Source: Syntrophobacter sp. SbD1 (lineage in GTDB: Bacteria > Desulfobacterota > Syntrophobacteria > Syntrophobacterales > Syntrophobacteraceae). From it: a DNA stretch of 36,306 nt. Position numbers and translations under genes: made by a program. The stretch is from the NCBI GenBank assembly GCA_900290365.1, contig OMOE01000121.1, forward strand, positions 43,251 through 79,556. Reading direction: 5' to 3'. This document shows positions 7,814-15,473 of this stretch, piece after piece. Every line of letters begins with the position of its first letter. Positions within the stretch are counted from its first letter, which is position 1. The notes under the pieces are model-generated. The model was not told the DNA's origin and did no database searches. It saw only the letters and a list, made by a program, of their open reading frames with translations.

Positions 7814-8842
7814 TCAGATTTGATCGATTCTCAACTGGCGATTGCAGGCATTATAGGCAATACCCAGGTGTTCGTAGGCGAGCCGGGTGGCCAGGCGGCC
7901 CCGGGGTGTTTTGTTTATGAAGCCTTCCTGGATGAGAAAAGGCTCATAGACGTCCTCCAGAGTATCTTTTTCCTCGGAGACCGATGCGGCCAGAGTTTCG
8001 ATCCCAACCGGCCCTCCGTCATATTTTACAATGATGGTATGAAGGATCTTGCGGTCCATGGCGTCGAAGCCCTTCTGGTCGACGTCGAGCATTTTCAGAG
8101 CGGCATCGGCAACCTGGAGGGAAATTTTACCATTGGCCCGTACCTGCGCATAGTCGCGAACCCGCTTCAAAAGCCGGTTGGCGACCCTTGGGGTTCCGCG
8201 TGAGCGCCGAGCGATTTCGAATGCTCCTTCATCTTCAACCGCGATGGCAAGAATCTTTGCCGAACGCAAAATAATGCTTCTCAGCTCCGAGGGACTGTAG
8301 AACTCAAGCCTGAGTGAAACGCCGAACCGGTCGCGTAGCGGGGGGGAGAGTAGTCCGGCCCGGGTTGTGGCGCCGATAAGGGTGAACGGCGGAAGGTCAA
8401 GCTTTATGGTGCGCGCCGAAGGCCCCTGCCCGATAATGATGTCGAGCTTGAAATCCTCCATTGCCGGGTAGAGGATTTCCTCGATTACGTGATTGAGACG
8501 GTGGATTTCATCTATGAAAAGAACGTCGCCCGGTTCAAGATTTGTCAGAATGGCGGCAAGGTCCCCCGGCCTCTCGATTACCGGTCCGGAGGTGCTTCGC
8601 AGGTTGCCGTTCAATTCGTTGCTGATGACGGCGGCCAGCGATGTTTTACCCAAGCCCGGGAACCCGTGGAAAAGCACATGGTCGAGCGGTTCCGAGCGCC
8701 CTTTGGCTGCGGCTATGAATATCTCGAGGTTTTCCTTCACCTTCTCCTGCCCTATGTATTCGGCAAGAGTGCGGGGGCGCAAGCTGCCCTCCAGCGGGAT
8801 ATCCTCTTCTTTTTTTTGTGGCGTGATTACCCGGTCCGTCAT
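7814..8842 (-). CDS. ruvB: Holliday junction branch-migration helicase RuvB
   Basis: A protein of 342 residues, the normal RuvB length. The usual N-terminus is present ([20 protein letters not shown]). The Walker A is [12 protein letters not shown] with K66 and T67, Walker B is FIDEIHRL, sensor 1 is GATTRAG, and the arginine-finger region is PLRDRFG. The winged-helix C-terminus holds [16 protein letters not shown]. RuvB hexamers drive branch migration of Holliday junctions together with RuvA. The Walker A has Phe61 where most RuvB proteins have Pro (GPPGLGKT); the nucleotide-contacting residues are kept. RuvA lies upstream, but the two are separated by 87 nt that contain a copy of the palindromic repeat, instead of the usual tight coupling. 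Confidence 0.97.
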   Translation of the reverse strand: MTDRVITPQKKEEDIPLEGSLRPRTLAEYIGQEKVKENLEIFIAAAKGRSEPLDHVLFHGFPGLGKTSLAAVISNELNGNLRSTSGPVIERPGDLAAILTNLEPGDVLFIDEIHRLNHVIEEILYPAMEDFKLDIIIGQGPSARTIKLDLPPFTLIGATTRAGLLSPPLRDRFGVSLRLEFYSPSELRSIILRSAKILAIAVEDEGAFEIARRSRGTPRVANRLLKRVRDYAQVRANGKISLQVADAALKMLDVDQKGFDAMDRKILHTIIVKYDGGPVGIETLAASVSEEKDTLEDVYEPFLIQEGFINKTPRGRLATRLAYEHLGIAYNACNRQLRIDQI

Positions 8843-8861
8843 TTATTTCACTCTTAAAGAG

Positions 8862-8934
8862 GGGGGTAGGGGTTTAGGCAGGGAATATCACGCGCATGCC
8901 CCCTTCAGCCTAAATCTCTTCAGCCTGCCCTATG
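8862..8934. repeat. Palindromic intergenic repeat, copy inside the ruvA-ruvB gap
   Basis: A diverged copy of the element at 3823-3975. The core GAATATCACGCGCATG (8883-8898) differs from GAATGTCACGCGCAGG at two positions. It is preceded by GGGGTTTAGGCAGG and followed by CTTCAGCCTAAATCTCTTCAGCCTG, so TTTAGGC and GCCTAAA form inverted arms around the core. The copy fills nearly all of the 87 nt between ruvB and ruvA and its last bases reach the ruvA 3' end, so it must be transcribed with the operon. Confidence 0.7.
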
Positions 8935-9529
8935 AAAGCGCCTTGAGCGCCCCCTTGAGAAGATCTGTCAGCGGCGGATTTTCGCCGAGCGTTTCCCTCA
9001 TTCGTTTGAGCGCCTTTTCCGCCTCGGCTGGACGATAACCCAGATTTACAAGGGCTGAAAAAGCGTCCGGAAAAGTATTGCCGGCTTCCGTGAAGGGCTG
9101 GAGCGCCCCGGTCTTTTCCTTTTGTTTGCCTTGTACTTTGTCCCGCAGTTCCAGCATAACACGGTCGGCAATCTTTTTGCCTACACCGGGGATGTTTTTC
9201 AGCCGTATATAATCCTGCCGGATGACTACCTGTTTCAATTCATCGGGGCTGATGCCCGAAAGTATCACTATGGCAAGCTTTGGTCCCACTCCGTTCACCC
9301 CGGTCAGGAGCAGGAACATTTCCTTTTCGGCAACCGTGCCAAAGCCGTAGAGCAAAATTGCGTCCTCGCGCACGTGCGTATGTACGTTGAGCCCCACGGG
9401 CTGCCCGATTTCAGGCAAGCCGCAGAAAGTGCTCAAAGAGACCTGCACATGATAGCCGACCCCATGGACATCGACAATAACGTATTCAGGGCTCTTGACC
9501 CGCAACTTACCTTCAAGAAAAGCTATCAT
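8930..9529 (-). CDS. ruvA: Holliday junction DNA-binding protein RuvA
   Basis: A protein of 199 residues beginning MIAFLEGKLRVKSPEYVIV, the canonical RuvA start. A frame extension to 9565 is rejected because it overlaps ruvC by 37 nt. The OB-fold domain (1-63) holds VDVHGVGYHV. Two helix-hairpin-helix motifs follow, LTGVNGVGPKLAI and LKNIPGVGKKIADR. The C-terminal domain III (about 150-199) has LVNLGYRPAEAEKAL and contacts RuvB. RuvA forms tetramers that hold the Holliday junction square-planar. ATG 9529 overlaps the ruvC TAA stop by one base, so translation of the two is coupled. Confidence 0.96.
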   Translation of the reverse strand: MIAFLEGKLRVKSPEYVIVDVHGVGYHVQVSLSTFCGLPEIGQPVGLNVHTHVREDAILLYGFGTVAEKEMFLLLTGVNGVGPKLAIVILSGISPDELKQVVIRQDYIRLKNIPGVGKKIADRVMLELRDKVQGKQKEKTGALQPFTEAGNTFPDAFSALVNLGYRPAEAEKALKRMRETLGENPPLTDLLKGALKALS

Positions 9530-10029
9530 TATCGGTCCTGGACCCCCCATTTGATGTTCGAACAATGGGTGCTTATATGGCAGACCGCAACTGCAAGGGC
9601 ATCAGCCGCATTTAACTCTATCGCGCCGTCTATGCAAAGCAATCGCCCAACCATTCCGGCAACCTGCTCTTTGCCCGCCCTGCCGTATCCGGCCACAGAC
9701 TGTTTTATCCTCAATGCACTATACTCATGGACGGAAAGCCCCGCGCTTGCTCCTGCAAGGATTACAGCCCCGCGTGCCTGCCCGAGGCTCAAAGCGCTTT
9801 TCACGTTTTTTGCGAAAAACACCTCCTCGACCGCCATGAATTCCGGGGCGTATTCCAGTATCGAAGCATTGAGTTGCTCGAAAATGATCTTGAGACGTTC
9901 GCAAAGCGGCCGGCCGGCCGGCAGCTTCAATGTGCCGTGGTGGATATGCTTGAGCCTGAAGCCGTCCCCCTCCACGATTCCGAATCCGGTATAGCGGGAT
10001 CCAGGGTCCACTCCGATTGTTCTGATCAT
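9529..10029 (-). CDS. ruvC: Crossover junction endodeoxyribonuclease RuvC
   Basis: A protein of 166 residues with the RNase H-like fold. D8 is in IGVDPGSRYTGFG, E68 in AVEEVFFAKN, and D143 in NAADALAVAVCH. RuvC cuts Holliday junctions symmetrically in the presence of two metal ions. In E. coli the acidic quartet is D7, E66, D138 and D141. Here the D138-equivalent position is Asn140 (codon AAT on the minus strand). Thermus RuvC has His at this place, so the position is not strictly Asp, but Asn is worth noting. GRAGKEQV, the basic DNA-contact loop, is present. The gene is coupled to ruvA by a one-base stop/start overlap. Confidence 0.96.
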   Translation of the reverse strand: MIRTIGVDPGSRYTGFGIVEGDGFRLKHIHHGTLKLPAGRPLCERLKIIFEQLNASILEYAPEFMAVEEVFFAKNVKSALSLGQARGAVILAGASAGLSVHEYSALRIKQSVAGYGRAGKEQVAGMVGRLLCIDGAIELNAADALAVAVCHISTHCSNIKWGVQDR

Positions 10030-10049
10030 ATTTGCACCCGTTTACCCCC

Positions 10050-10167
10050 GCCCCGGAAGCACTGCCGGGGCAGGCTGCTAGACACTGAGAAAAGTTAAAA
10101 ATTGTAGTTCTTTGTTTATATTTAATCCCCGGGTCGGAGTCCGGGGCAGGCTCTGTTAATCCTGTCC
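10050..10167. repeat. Two CCCCGG-N8-CCGGGGCAGGCT palindromes plus ACAGGATTAACAG-type word
   Basis: The yebC-ruvC gap holds two near-identical small hairpins. The first pairs GCCCCGG with CCGGGGC (10050-10056 and 10065-10071). The second pairs CCCCGG with CCGGGG (10127-10132 and 10141-10146). Both have 8-nt loops and both are followed by CAGGCT. At 10151-10167 the reverse complement reads GGACAGGATTAACAGAG, similar to the word at 12379-12401. Neither hairpin has a good U-run, so they are called repeats and not terminators. Confidence 0.6.
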
Positions 10168-10185
10168 AAGCCGCGGTAATCGCTT

Positions 10186-10935
10186 TTATTCAAGTGACTC
10201 CAGGATCTGGTCCGGAATATCGAAGTTCGCATAGACGTTCTGAACGTCGTCGTGGTCCTCAAGGATATCCATGAGCCTTAAAAGTTGCTGAGCGGTTTTG
10301 GAGTCGTCGATTGGAACGGTGGTTTGCGGGACCATGGTGAGTTCAGCCAGTTCGTATTTGAGGTCCTTTTCGTCAAATGCCGCCCTCACAGTTATAAAAT
10401 CTTCTATAGAGGTAATCACTTCGAACTGGTCCTCCTGGTCTTTTACATCTTCCGCGCCGGCTTCGAGCGCCAATTCGATCAGTTCTTCTTCGGGTATGGC
10501 CTTCTTGTCGAATACGATGCTCCCCTTTTTGGTGAACATCCACGCGACGCATCCCGCCTCTCCAAGGTTTCCGCCGTTTCTGCTGAAAATGTGCCGGACC
10601 TCGCTTGCAGCCCTGTTTCTATTGTCTGTCATGATGTCAACAAGAACGGCCACCCCGCCCGGCCCGTAACCTTCGTACATCATCTCCTCGTAATTTACGC
10701 CCTCCAGTTCGCCGGTGCCTTTCTTTATGGCCCGGTCGATGTTGTCTTTGGGCATGTTCACGGCCTTTGCGGCCAGAACTGCGGCCCGGAGCCGCGGATT
10801 GCCATCAGGGTTTCCACCTCCCATTCGGGCGGCCACCATTACCTCTTTTATCAACTTGGTGAAAGCCTTGCCGCGCTTGGCGTCAGCCGCCCCTTTTTTG
10901 TGTTTGATGGTTGCCCATTTCGAATGACCTGACAT
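10186..10935 (-). CDS. yebC: YebC/PmpR family protein (TACO1-like)
   Basis: A protein of 249 residues, the usual family length, with the highly conserved start [20 protein letters not shown]. Other family stretches are [48 protein letters not shown] and [14 protein letters not shown]. Members were long called transcriptional regulators; work on YebC and TACO1 also supports a role in translating difficult sequences such as proline stretches. AGGAGG precedes the ATG. It sits between rlmE (12 nt upstream) and ruvC, the common yebC-ruvCAB arrangement. Confidence 0.96.
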   Translation of the reverse strand: MSGHSKWATIKHKKGAADAKRGKAFTKLIKEVMVAARMGGGNPDGNPRLRAAVLAAKAVNMPKDNIDRAIKKGTGELEGVNYEEMMYEGYGPGGVAVLVDIMTDNRNRAASEVRHIFSRNGGNLGEAGCVAWMFTKKGSIVFDKKAIPEEELIELALEAGAEDVKDQEDQFEVITSIEDFITVRAAFDEKDLKYELAELTMVPQTTVPIDDSKTAQQLLRLMDILEDHDDVQNVYANFDIPDQILESLE

Positions 10936-10947
10936 GAAAGCCTCCTG

Positions 10948-11541
10948 CTATTCACCTTTAAGTTTCATTGCAAGAATATAAATCTCCCTGCTCTGTTTTC
11001 TGGTAGCTTCGGGTCGTATGACCCTGGTCTGACTGAATTGTTTTTTCGCCTCTGCGAGCAACTGGTGGAACTCCGACCCGTGAAATATCTTGGCCAGAAA
11101 AGTCCCCTGGGGTCGCAGCGCCCAGCGGGCTATTTCGAATGCCCGCTCGAACAAAAGCGCCGAACGGGCGGTGTCGGCCTGCTTGATGCCGGAAGTGGCC
11201 GGGGCCATGTCGCTGAGCACCGCATCGAACGGAAGATAGTCCCGCAGGGCGGTCTCAACAAATTCACGTTCGAAAATGTCGCCCTGCAAAGTCACTACGT
11301 GGTTTGGAAACGAGTGTTCTATCGCTTTGAGGTCAATCCCCACAACAAGCCCGGAGCGTCCTACAACACCACTGGCGAGCTGAATCCATGATCCCGGGGC
11401 AGCCCCGAGGTCGAGGATGCGGTCCCCCGCCTTGATTATTTTATACCTTTTTTGAATCTCTTCGAGCTTGTATATAGCTCTGGCAAGGTAATGCTGCTTT
11501 TTTGCCTTTAGAAAATAATGATCCTGGACCGTAAAAGCCAT
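10948..11541 (-). CDS. rlmE: 23S rRNA (uridine-2'-O)-methyltransferase RlmE (FtsJ/RrmJ)
   Basis: A protein of 197 residues that is mostly a Rossmann-fold SAM methyltransferase. The SAM-binding loop is ILDLGAAPGSW (42-52). The K-D-K-E catalytic tetrad of FtsJ enzymes can be read as K25 (AIYKLEE), D111 (LSDMAP), K151 (LAKIF) and E186 (SREIY). RlmE methylates U2552 of the 23S rRNA A-loop on the 50S subunit. The N-terminus KAKKQHYLARAIYKL matches the family's YxxRAxYKL region. It is the first gene of the minus-strand run rlmE-yebC-ruvCAB. Confidence 0.95.
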   Translation of the reverse strand: MAFTVQDHYFLKAKKQHYLARAIYKLEEIQKRYKIIKAGDRILDLGAAPGSWIQLASGVVGRSGLVVGIDLKAIEHSFPNHVVTLQGDIFEREFVETALRDYLPFDAVLSDMAPATSGIKQADTARSALLFERAFEIARWALRPQGTFLAKIFHGSEFHQLLAEAKKQFSQTRVIRPEATRKQSREIYILAMKLKGE

Positions 11542-11601
11542 TGCGTACGCCTAAGGATATGAATTGGTTCCTGAAATAGCTCCTATATCATTGAAGGAGG
11601 G

Positions 11602-11756
11602 AAAAGTAAAAAGGCAAAAGATGGGCGGTGGTCAGTGGCCGGACTGAAGTCTGGCCACCTCCGGTGCAGCGCTGGGCAATAGCATTGGCTGGTCCCGCAG
11701 TTTACACGCGCCACAGAAGACTGTCTTTACTTTTTACTTTTTACTTTTAACTTGGT
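11602..11756. repeat. Heptanucleotide-periodic inverted element (AAAAGTA / TACTTTT)
   Basis: The left arm carries AAAAGTA, AAAAGGC and AAAAGAT at 11602, 11609 and 11616. The right arm carries ACTTTTT, ACTTTTT and ACTTTTA at 11729, 11736 and 11743, all in steps of exactly 7 nt. Read on the other strand the right arm repeats AAAAGTA, so the arms are inverted. Between them lies a hairpin with a 10-bp stem, GTGGCCGGAC (11635-11644) and GTCTGGCCAC (11649-11658), one pair being G-T. It fills the gap between rlmE and the macrodomain gene. Confidence 0.65.
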
Positions 11757-11769
11757 CCGAGGGTGCATA

Positions 11770-12315
11770 ATGGAGAAAACAATCTGCGGCAAAAAGCTGA
11801 TGCTCGTTCAGGGCGATCTTACGGAACTGGCGGTTGATGCAATCGTCAATGCCGCCAACGCACAGCTCCAATTGGGGGGCGGGGTTGCGGGCGCGATCAG
11901 GATCAAGGGCGGGCCGGGCATCCAGGAAGAGTGCAACCGGATAGGACCTATCCGCGTCGGAGAGGCCGTCGTTACCGGAGGGGGAAATCTTAAAGCCTCC
12001 TATGTGATTCACGCGGTTGGCCCGGTGTACGGCGAGGGAGGCGAGGATGAAAAGCTGCGGAACGCTACCATCAACAGCCTTGAGCGCGCATCCGAAAAGG
12101 GAATGAAATCTATTGCGTTTCCAGCCATAAGCACCGGCATTTTCGGATTCCCGAAGGACAGGTGCGCTCAAATCATGCTTAAAACCGTTTCTGAATTTCT
12201 GGCAAACCGGGAAACGAGTCTGGAAAAAGTGATTTTGTGTCTATTGTCGCGAGATGATCTCGATTTATTTGAGAGGCGGCTCGCAAATAGCCCATCGGAA
12301 ATGATAGACAGGTGA
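11770..12315 (+). CDS. Macrodomain protein (ADP-ribose or O-acetyl-ADP-ribose binding/hydrolysing)
   Basis: A stand-alone macrodomain of 181 residues. ATG 11770 has GAGGG about 6 nt upstream; an in-frame TTG 18 nt earlier is less likely. The ligand-binding signature is clear: LVQGDLTELAVDAIVNAAN, then LGGGVAGAI, and later ISTGIFGFP for the phosphate-binding loop. In the first glycine loop the residue after GGGV is Ala, as in archaeal Af1521-type macrodomains, where MacroD/YmdB enzymes have the catalytic Asp. It may therefore bind ADP-ribose or use a different hydrolysis mechanism. It is followed by the SPFH gene after 124 nt on the same strand. Confidence 0.92.
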   Translation: MEKTICGKKLMLVQGDLTELAVDAIVNAANAQLQLGGGVAGAIRIKGGPGIQEECNRIGPIRVGEAVVTGGGNLKASYVIHAVGPVYGEGGEDEKLRNATINSLERASEKGMKSIAFPAISTGIFGFPKDRCAQIMLKTVSEFLANRETSLEKVILCLLSRDDLDLFERRLANSPSEMIDR

Positions 12316-12378
12316 AATTGGCGCCATCCCCAGATCTGGATGCCTTTCCTCACCAATGGTCTCAAACCAGGGAAATTT

Positions 12379-12401
12379 GACAGGATTTACAGGATTAAGG
12401 A
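12379..12401. repeat. ACAGGATT direct repeat
   Basis: The words GACAGGATTT, ACAGGATTA and AGGACAT follow one another just before the SPFH gene. A related word lies on the other strand at 10151-10167. Words of this ACAGGATTnACAGGATT kind are recurrent intergenic repeats in many bacteria. No fold was found. Confidence 0.5.
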
Positions 12402-12439
12402 CATCAGAATCCATACATGAAAAACAAAGGGAGAAAATA

Positions 12440-13348
12440 ATGGTGCCAGTGTACTGGGTTGTGTTTGCAATTGTGGCCTTCTTCGTGCTCTCCACGGTTT
12501 CGGGGAGCTTTTTTACGGTAAGTACCGCTCAAGTCGCGGTGATCACCAGATTCGGAAAATTTGTTCGTGTCGCCCAGCCGGGATTGAACTGGAAAATGCC
12601 GTTCATTGATACGGTAGCCGGCAAGCTCAGCTTGCGCGTAAATCAGATTACTTTAACCATGGAGACGAAGACCAAAGACAATGTGTTCGTCACCATTCCC
12701 ATTTCAGTCCAAAATCGGGTTCATCCTGAAAAAGTTTATGATGCCTACTACAAGTTATCCAATCCTGCCGAGCAGATCCAGTCTTATGTCGAACAGGTTA
12801 TTCTCGGGCATGTTCCCGGCATGACGCTCGATGAAGTGTTTGCAAGCCAATCGGGGATCGCTGCGGCCGTGAAGCAGGAGCTGGATGCCGATATGGCCGG
12901 TTTCGGATATGAAATCGTCAACGTTTTGGTCACCGACATTGTTCCCGATGCAAAGGTGAAGTCGGCCATGAACGATATCAACGCGGCACAACGCGAACAG
13001 GTCGCCGCAAACGCCAGAGGCGAAGCGGAGAAAATTCTCGTGGTCAAAAAGGCCGAAGCCGAGGCGGAAAGCAAGGCTCTTCAGGGGCAGGGCATTGCGA
13101 ACCAGAGGAAGGCCATTATCGAGGGACTTCAGGGTTCGATCGAACAATTTCAAAAAGTCGTTGGAGACGCAAGCACCTCGGAAGTTATGCAATTAGTGAT
13201 GGTTACCCAATATTTCGATACGCTTAAGTCCATCGGCGAAAATGACAAGACTAATACGCTTTTCCTGTCGCATTCTCCCGGAGCCGTCAAAGAAATCTCC
13301 GATCAGATATTGCAATCCATGCTGGTGGCGGACAGAGCCAAGGCTTAG
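12440..13348 (+). CDS. SPFH/band-7 (stomatin-like) membrane protein
   Basis: A protein of 302 residues starting MVPVYWVVF. GGGAGA lies 5 nt before this ATG, whereas an upstream in-frame start falls in intergenic repeat. One N-terminal membrane segment (about 3-24) is followed by the SPFH domain (about 25-190: STAQVAVITRFGKFVRVAQPG, then MPFIDTV and TKTKDNVFVTIPI). An Ala/Glu/Lys-rich coiled coil follows (about 195-240: ANARGEAEKILVVKKAEAEAE). SPFH proteins form large ring or cage oligomers that scaffold membrane microdomains and regulate membrane proteases. The sequence is closest in feel to the plant HIR/bacterial stomatin group. No NfeD-type partner protease is adjacent. A patatin-like lipase gene follows after 202 nt. 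Confidence 0.92.
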   Translation: MVPVYWVVFAIVAFFVLSTVSGSFFTVSTAQVAVITRFGKFVRVAQPGLNWKMPFIDTVAGKLSLRVNQITLTMETKTKDNVFVTIPISVQNRVHPEKVYDAYYKLSNPAEQIQSYVEQVILGHVPGMTLDEVFASQSGIAAAVKQELDADMAGFGYEIVNVLVTDIVPDAKVKSAMNDINAAQREQVAANARGEAEKILVVKKAEAEAESKALQGQGIANQRKAIIEGLQGSIEQFQKVVGDASTSEVMQLVMVTQYFDTLKSIGENDKTNTLFLSHSPGAVKEISDQILQSMLVADRAKA

Positions 13349-13550
13349 CATCCCTTCATCATGTTAAAGCCCCGCCGTGGTGACGATCTTTTGGTTCTCG
13401 CAAAGATAGAAATCGAAGAGTATAAAACGGTTGATGAGTTTGAAAATTCATGCTGCCGGTTTCTTCTTCAGGCGGAAACGGTAGTATATCAGCGCGCTAA
13501 CCGATGTTTTCGGAGCGGAGCGGTAAATTCCACGGAGGGGAACTCCACGT

Positions 13551-14645
13551 ATGGCCGGTAATCTCGTCTTTTATGCGGGCACGAAGGCAATGAGTGCTAT
13601 CAGTCGGCACGGGCTCCGTCCCGAGATGGTCAAGGCGGTCCTCGGGGTAGCAGGCGGGCCAAAGTGGCTGGTTCTTCATGGTCTGGACCGCGCCATTTTC
13701 TCCTCATGGTTCAACGGCAGAACCGAACCGCTTTTTCTATTTGGCTCATCCATTGGCTCATGGCGATTTGCGGCAGTTTCACAAAACGACCCTTCGGGGG
13801 CGCTGGGTCGTTTTCTGTCGGCCTATATCGGACAGCATTATTCGCTCAGCCCTACGCGCGAAGAGATCACGCTGGAATGTGCAAAGATAATCGAGTCCTT
13901 GCTCGGCAACAGTGGAACCGAAGAGATCCTGAATCATCCATTCCTCAGGCTGGTTGTTTCCACCGCTCACTGCAAGTGGCCCGTCGCCAGTGACAATAGA
14001 GTGCTGTTGTCCCTCGGGTTGATGGATACGGCCATCTACAATGCCGTTCACAGGGCCGGCTTGAGATTTTTCTTCGACAGAGTACTTTTCTTTGACACCA
14101 GGAATTCCCCGCCTCTCCTTGGACCGTATGACGTGGAGACAAAGCAGGTTCCTCTTTCCGCAGGAAATCTTAAAGATGTCTTGCTCGCTTCGGCTTCAGT
14201 TCCTTTGCTGATGCGGGGAGTGAACAATATTGCCGATGCTCCGGGAGGAATGTATCGCGACGGCGGAATTATTGACTACCACTTTGACCTCCCGATCATG
14301 CGGGATGATGATGATCAAGAAGGGGTGATTCTATTCCCTCATTACACGGTTCGCATCATCCCCGGCTGGTTCGATAAAAACCTGCCGTGGCGGAAGCCTC
14401 GGGCATCTAACATGGACCGCCTGCTCCTTGTCTCCCCATCGAGCCAATTCTTAGAGCGTTTGCGGTATGGGAGGATACCCGGCAGAGAAGATTTTTCGTT
14501 TTTCAGCGGGCGTGATGACGAGCGTGTCAAGTACTGGAAGGAAGTCATCGAGGCCGGTGCGTCTCTGGGTGAAGAGTTTCTCGACGCTGTCGATTCGGGG
14601 GCGGTTCGAGAACTGGTGAAACCTTTTTCCAGCCTCATGCAATAA
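13551..14645 (+). CDS. Patatin-like phospholipase family protein
   Basis: A protein of 364 residues. GGAGGGG lies about 11 nt before the ATG. The catalytic Ser-Asp dyad of patatin lipases is readable: nucleophile S67 in GSSIGSW (GxSxG), and D237 in YRDGGIIDYH. A glycine-rich oxyanion-like loop (VAGGPKW, 33-39) precedes the nucleophile, and an ASASVP motif lies at about 213-218. Spacing is longer than in plant patatins and matches large bacterial patatin-like proteins. No signal peptide is evident, so it is probably cytoplasmic or peripheral on the inner membrane, acting as a lipid acyl hydrolase. The ParA gene begins 28 nt downstream, so these two are likely co-transcribed. Confidence 0.85.
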   Translation: MAGNLVFYAGTKAMSAISRHGLRPEMVKAVLGVAGGPKWLVLHGLDRAIFSSWFNGRTEPLFLFGSSIGSWRFAAVSQNDPSGALGRFLSAYIGQHYSLSPTREEITLECAKIIESLLGNSGTEEILNHPFLRLVVSTAHCKWPVASDNRVLLSLGLMDTAIYNAVHRAGLRFFFDRVLFFDTRNSPPLLGPYDVETKQVPLSAGNLKDVLLASASVPLLMRGVNNIADAPGGMYRDGGIIDYHFDLPIMRDDDDQEGVILFPHYTVRIIPGWFDKNLPWRKPRASNMDRLLLVSPSSQFLERLRYGRIPGREDFSFFSGRDDERVKYWKEVIEAGASLGEEFLDAVDSGAVRELVKPFSSLMQ

Positions 14646-14673
14646 CGATAATGGGGTCTCGGGGAGGCAAAGC

Positions 14674-15432
14674 GTGAAGCCGGTTATTTCTTTCGCAAAC
14701 CATAAGGGTGGAGTAGGCAAAACCACCTCGGCAGTCAACGTTGCTTCGGTCCTGGCCGAAATGGGAAAACAGGTGCTTCTCATGGATCTTGATCCCCAGG
14801 GAAGCGCCAGCTTGCATTTGGGAGTCAGGGACAAAGGCTCCGGATTGCTGCGGGCACTGGAAAGCACCGTAGCGTTGCCGGTTGTTCCGACCGGGGTGGC
14901 AGGGGTTGACCTTATTCCTTCCGGCCCTGTGCTCTCAGAAGCTGCGCATAGGTTCAGCGGGGTGCTGGGTACTGAAATCCTGGCGCGATGCCTTGCCAGG
15001 ACTCAAGGCGACTGGGAGATCGTCATAATCGACTGCCCGCCCGGTCTGGGAATCCTCACCATGGGTGCTCTTCAGGCGAGCCAGCATCTGGTCGTCCCCA
15101 TTGAGACCAACCATCTTGCCTTGAACGGACTCTATCAATTGATCGAGACACTCAATTCGATGAATCGGGGGAATCGCCGTCCCGGTATCCTGGGGATCAT
15201 CACATGTCGCGCCAACCCGAGGCGCCGGCTTCACCGAGAACTAACGGCCGACCTGGAGAGGCAATTCCCCGGGATGATCGCTCCCGTGGTTCGAGACAAC
15301 GTTTCACTGGCGGAGGCCCCCTCATACGGGAAACCTGTCAACTTGCATGCCCCGAAATCAAACGGCGCCGAAGACTATCGCCAGGTTACACAATGGCTGT
15401 TGAAGCGCCTGGACGGAGAAACCCGGCAATGA
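14674..15432 (+). CDS. ParA/Soj-family ATPase, without an adjacent ParB
   Basis: A protein of 252 residues. It uses a GTG start at 14674 with GGGGAGG 6 nt upstream. The deviant Walker A is KGGVGKTT (11-18), the A' motif is LLMDLDPQGSAS, and Walker B is VIIDCPPGLG. The C-terminal part has the Soj-like VVRDNVSLAEAPSYGKPV. These ATPases bind DNA or membranes as dimers and position chromosomes, plasmids or protein complexes. No ParB gene or parS-like palindrome was seen nearby, so a chromosome-partition role is doubtful. An orphan ParA that positions a membrane or cytosolic complex fits its SPFH/patatin context better, but that is inference. Confidence 0.9.
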   Translation: MKPVISFANHKGGVGKTTSAVNVASVLAEMGKQVLLMDLDPQGSASLHLGVRDKGSGLLRALESTVALPVVPTGVAGVDLIPSGPVLSEAAHRFSGVLGTEILARCLARTQGDWEIVIIDCPPGLGILTMGALQASQHLVVPIETNHLALNGLYQLIETLNSMNRGNRRPGILGIITCRANPRRRLHRELTADLERQFPGMIAPVVRDNVSLAEAPSYGKPVNLHAPKSNGAEDYRQVTQWLLKRLDGETRQ

Positions 15433-15473
15433 ACCTCTCCGTCCTTCATTGATGCGATGGGTTAACCGAAGGG

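Noticed and set aside
13361..13561. Plus-strand frame of 66 codons between the SPFH and patatin genes
   Set aside because: No ribosome site and it overlaps the patatin start; could not be supported as a gene.
14674..15432. Chromosome partition locus (parAB/parS) or origin region
   Set aside because: Only a ParA-type ATPase is present; no ParB, parS palindrome, dnaA boxes or rnpA/gid genes nearby.
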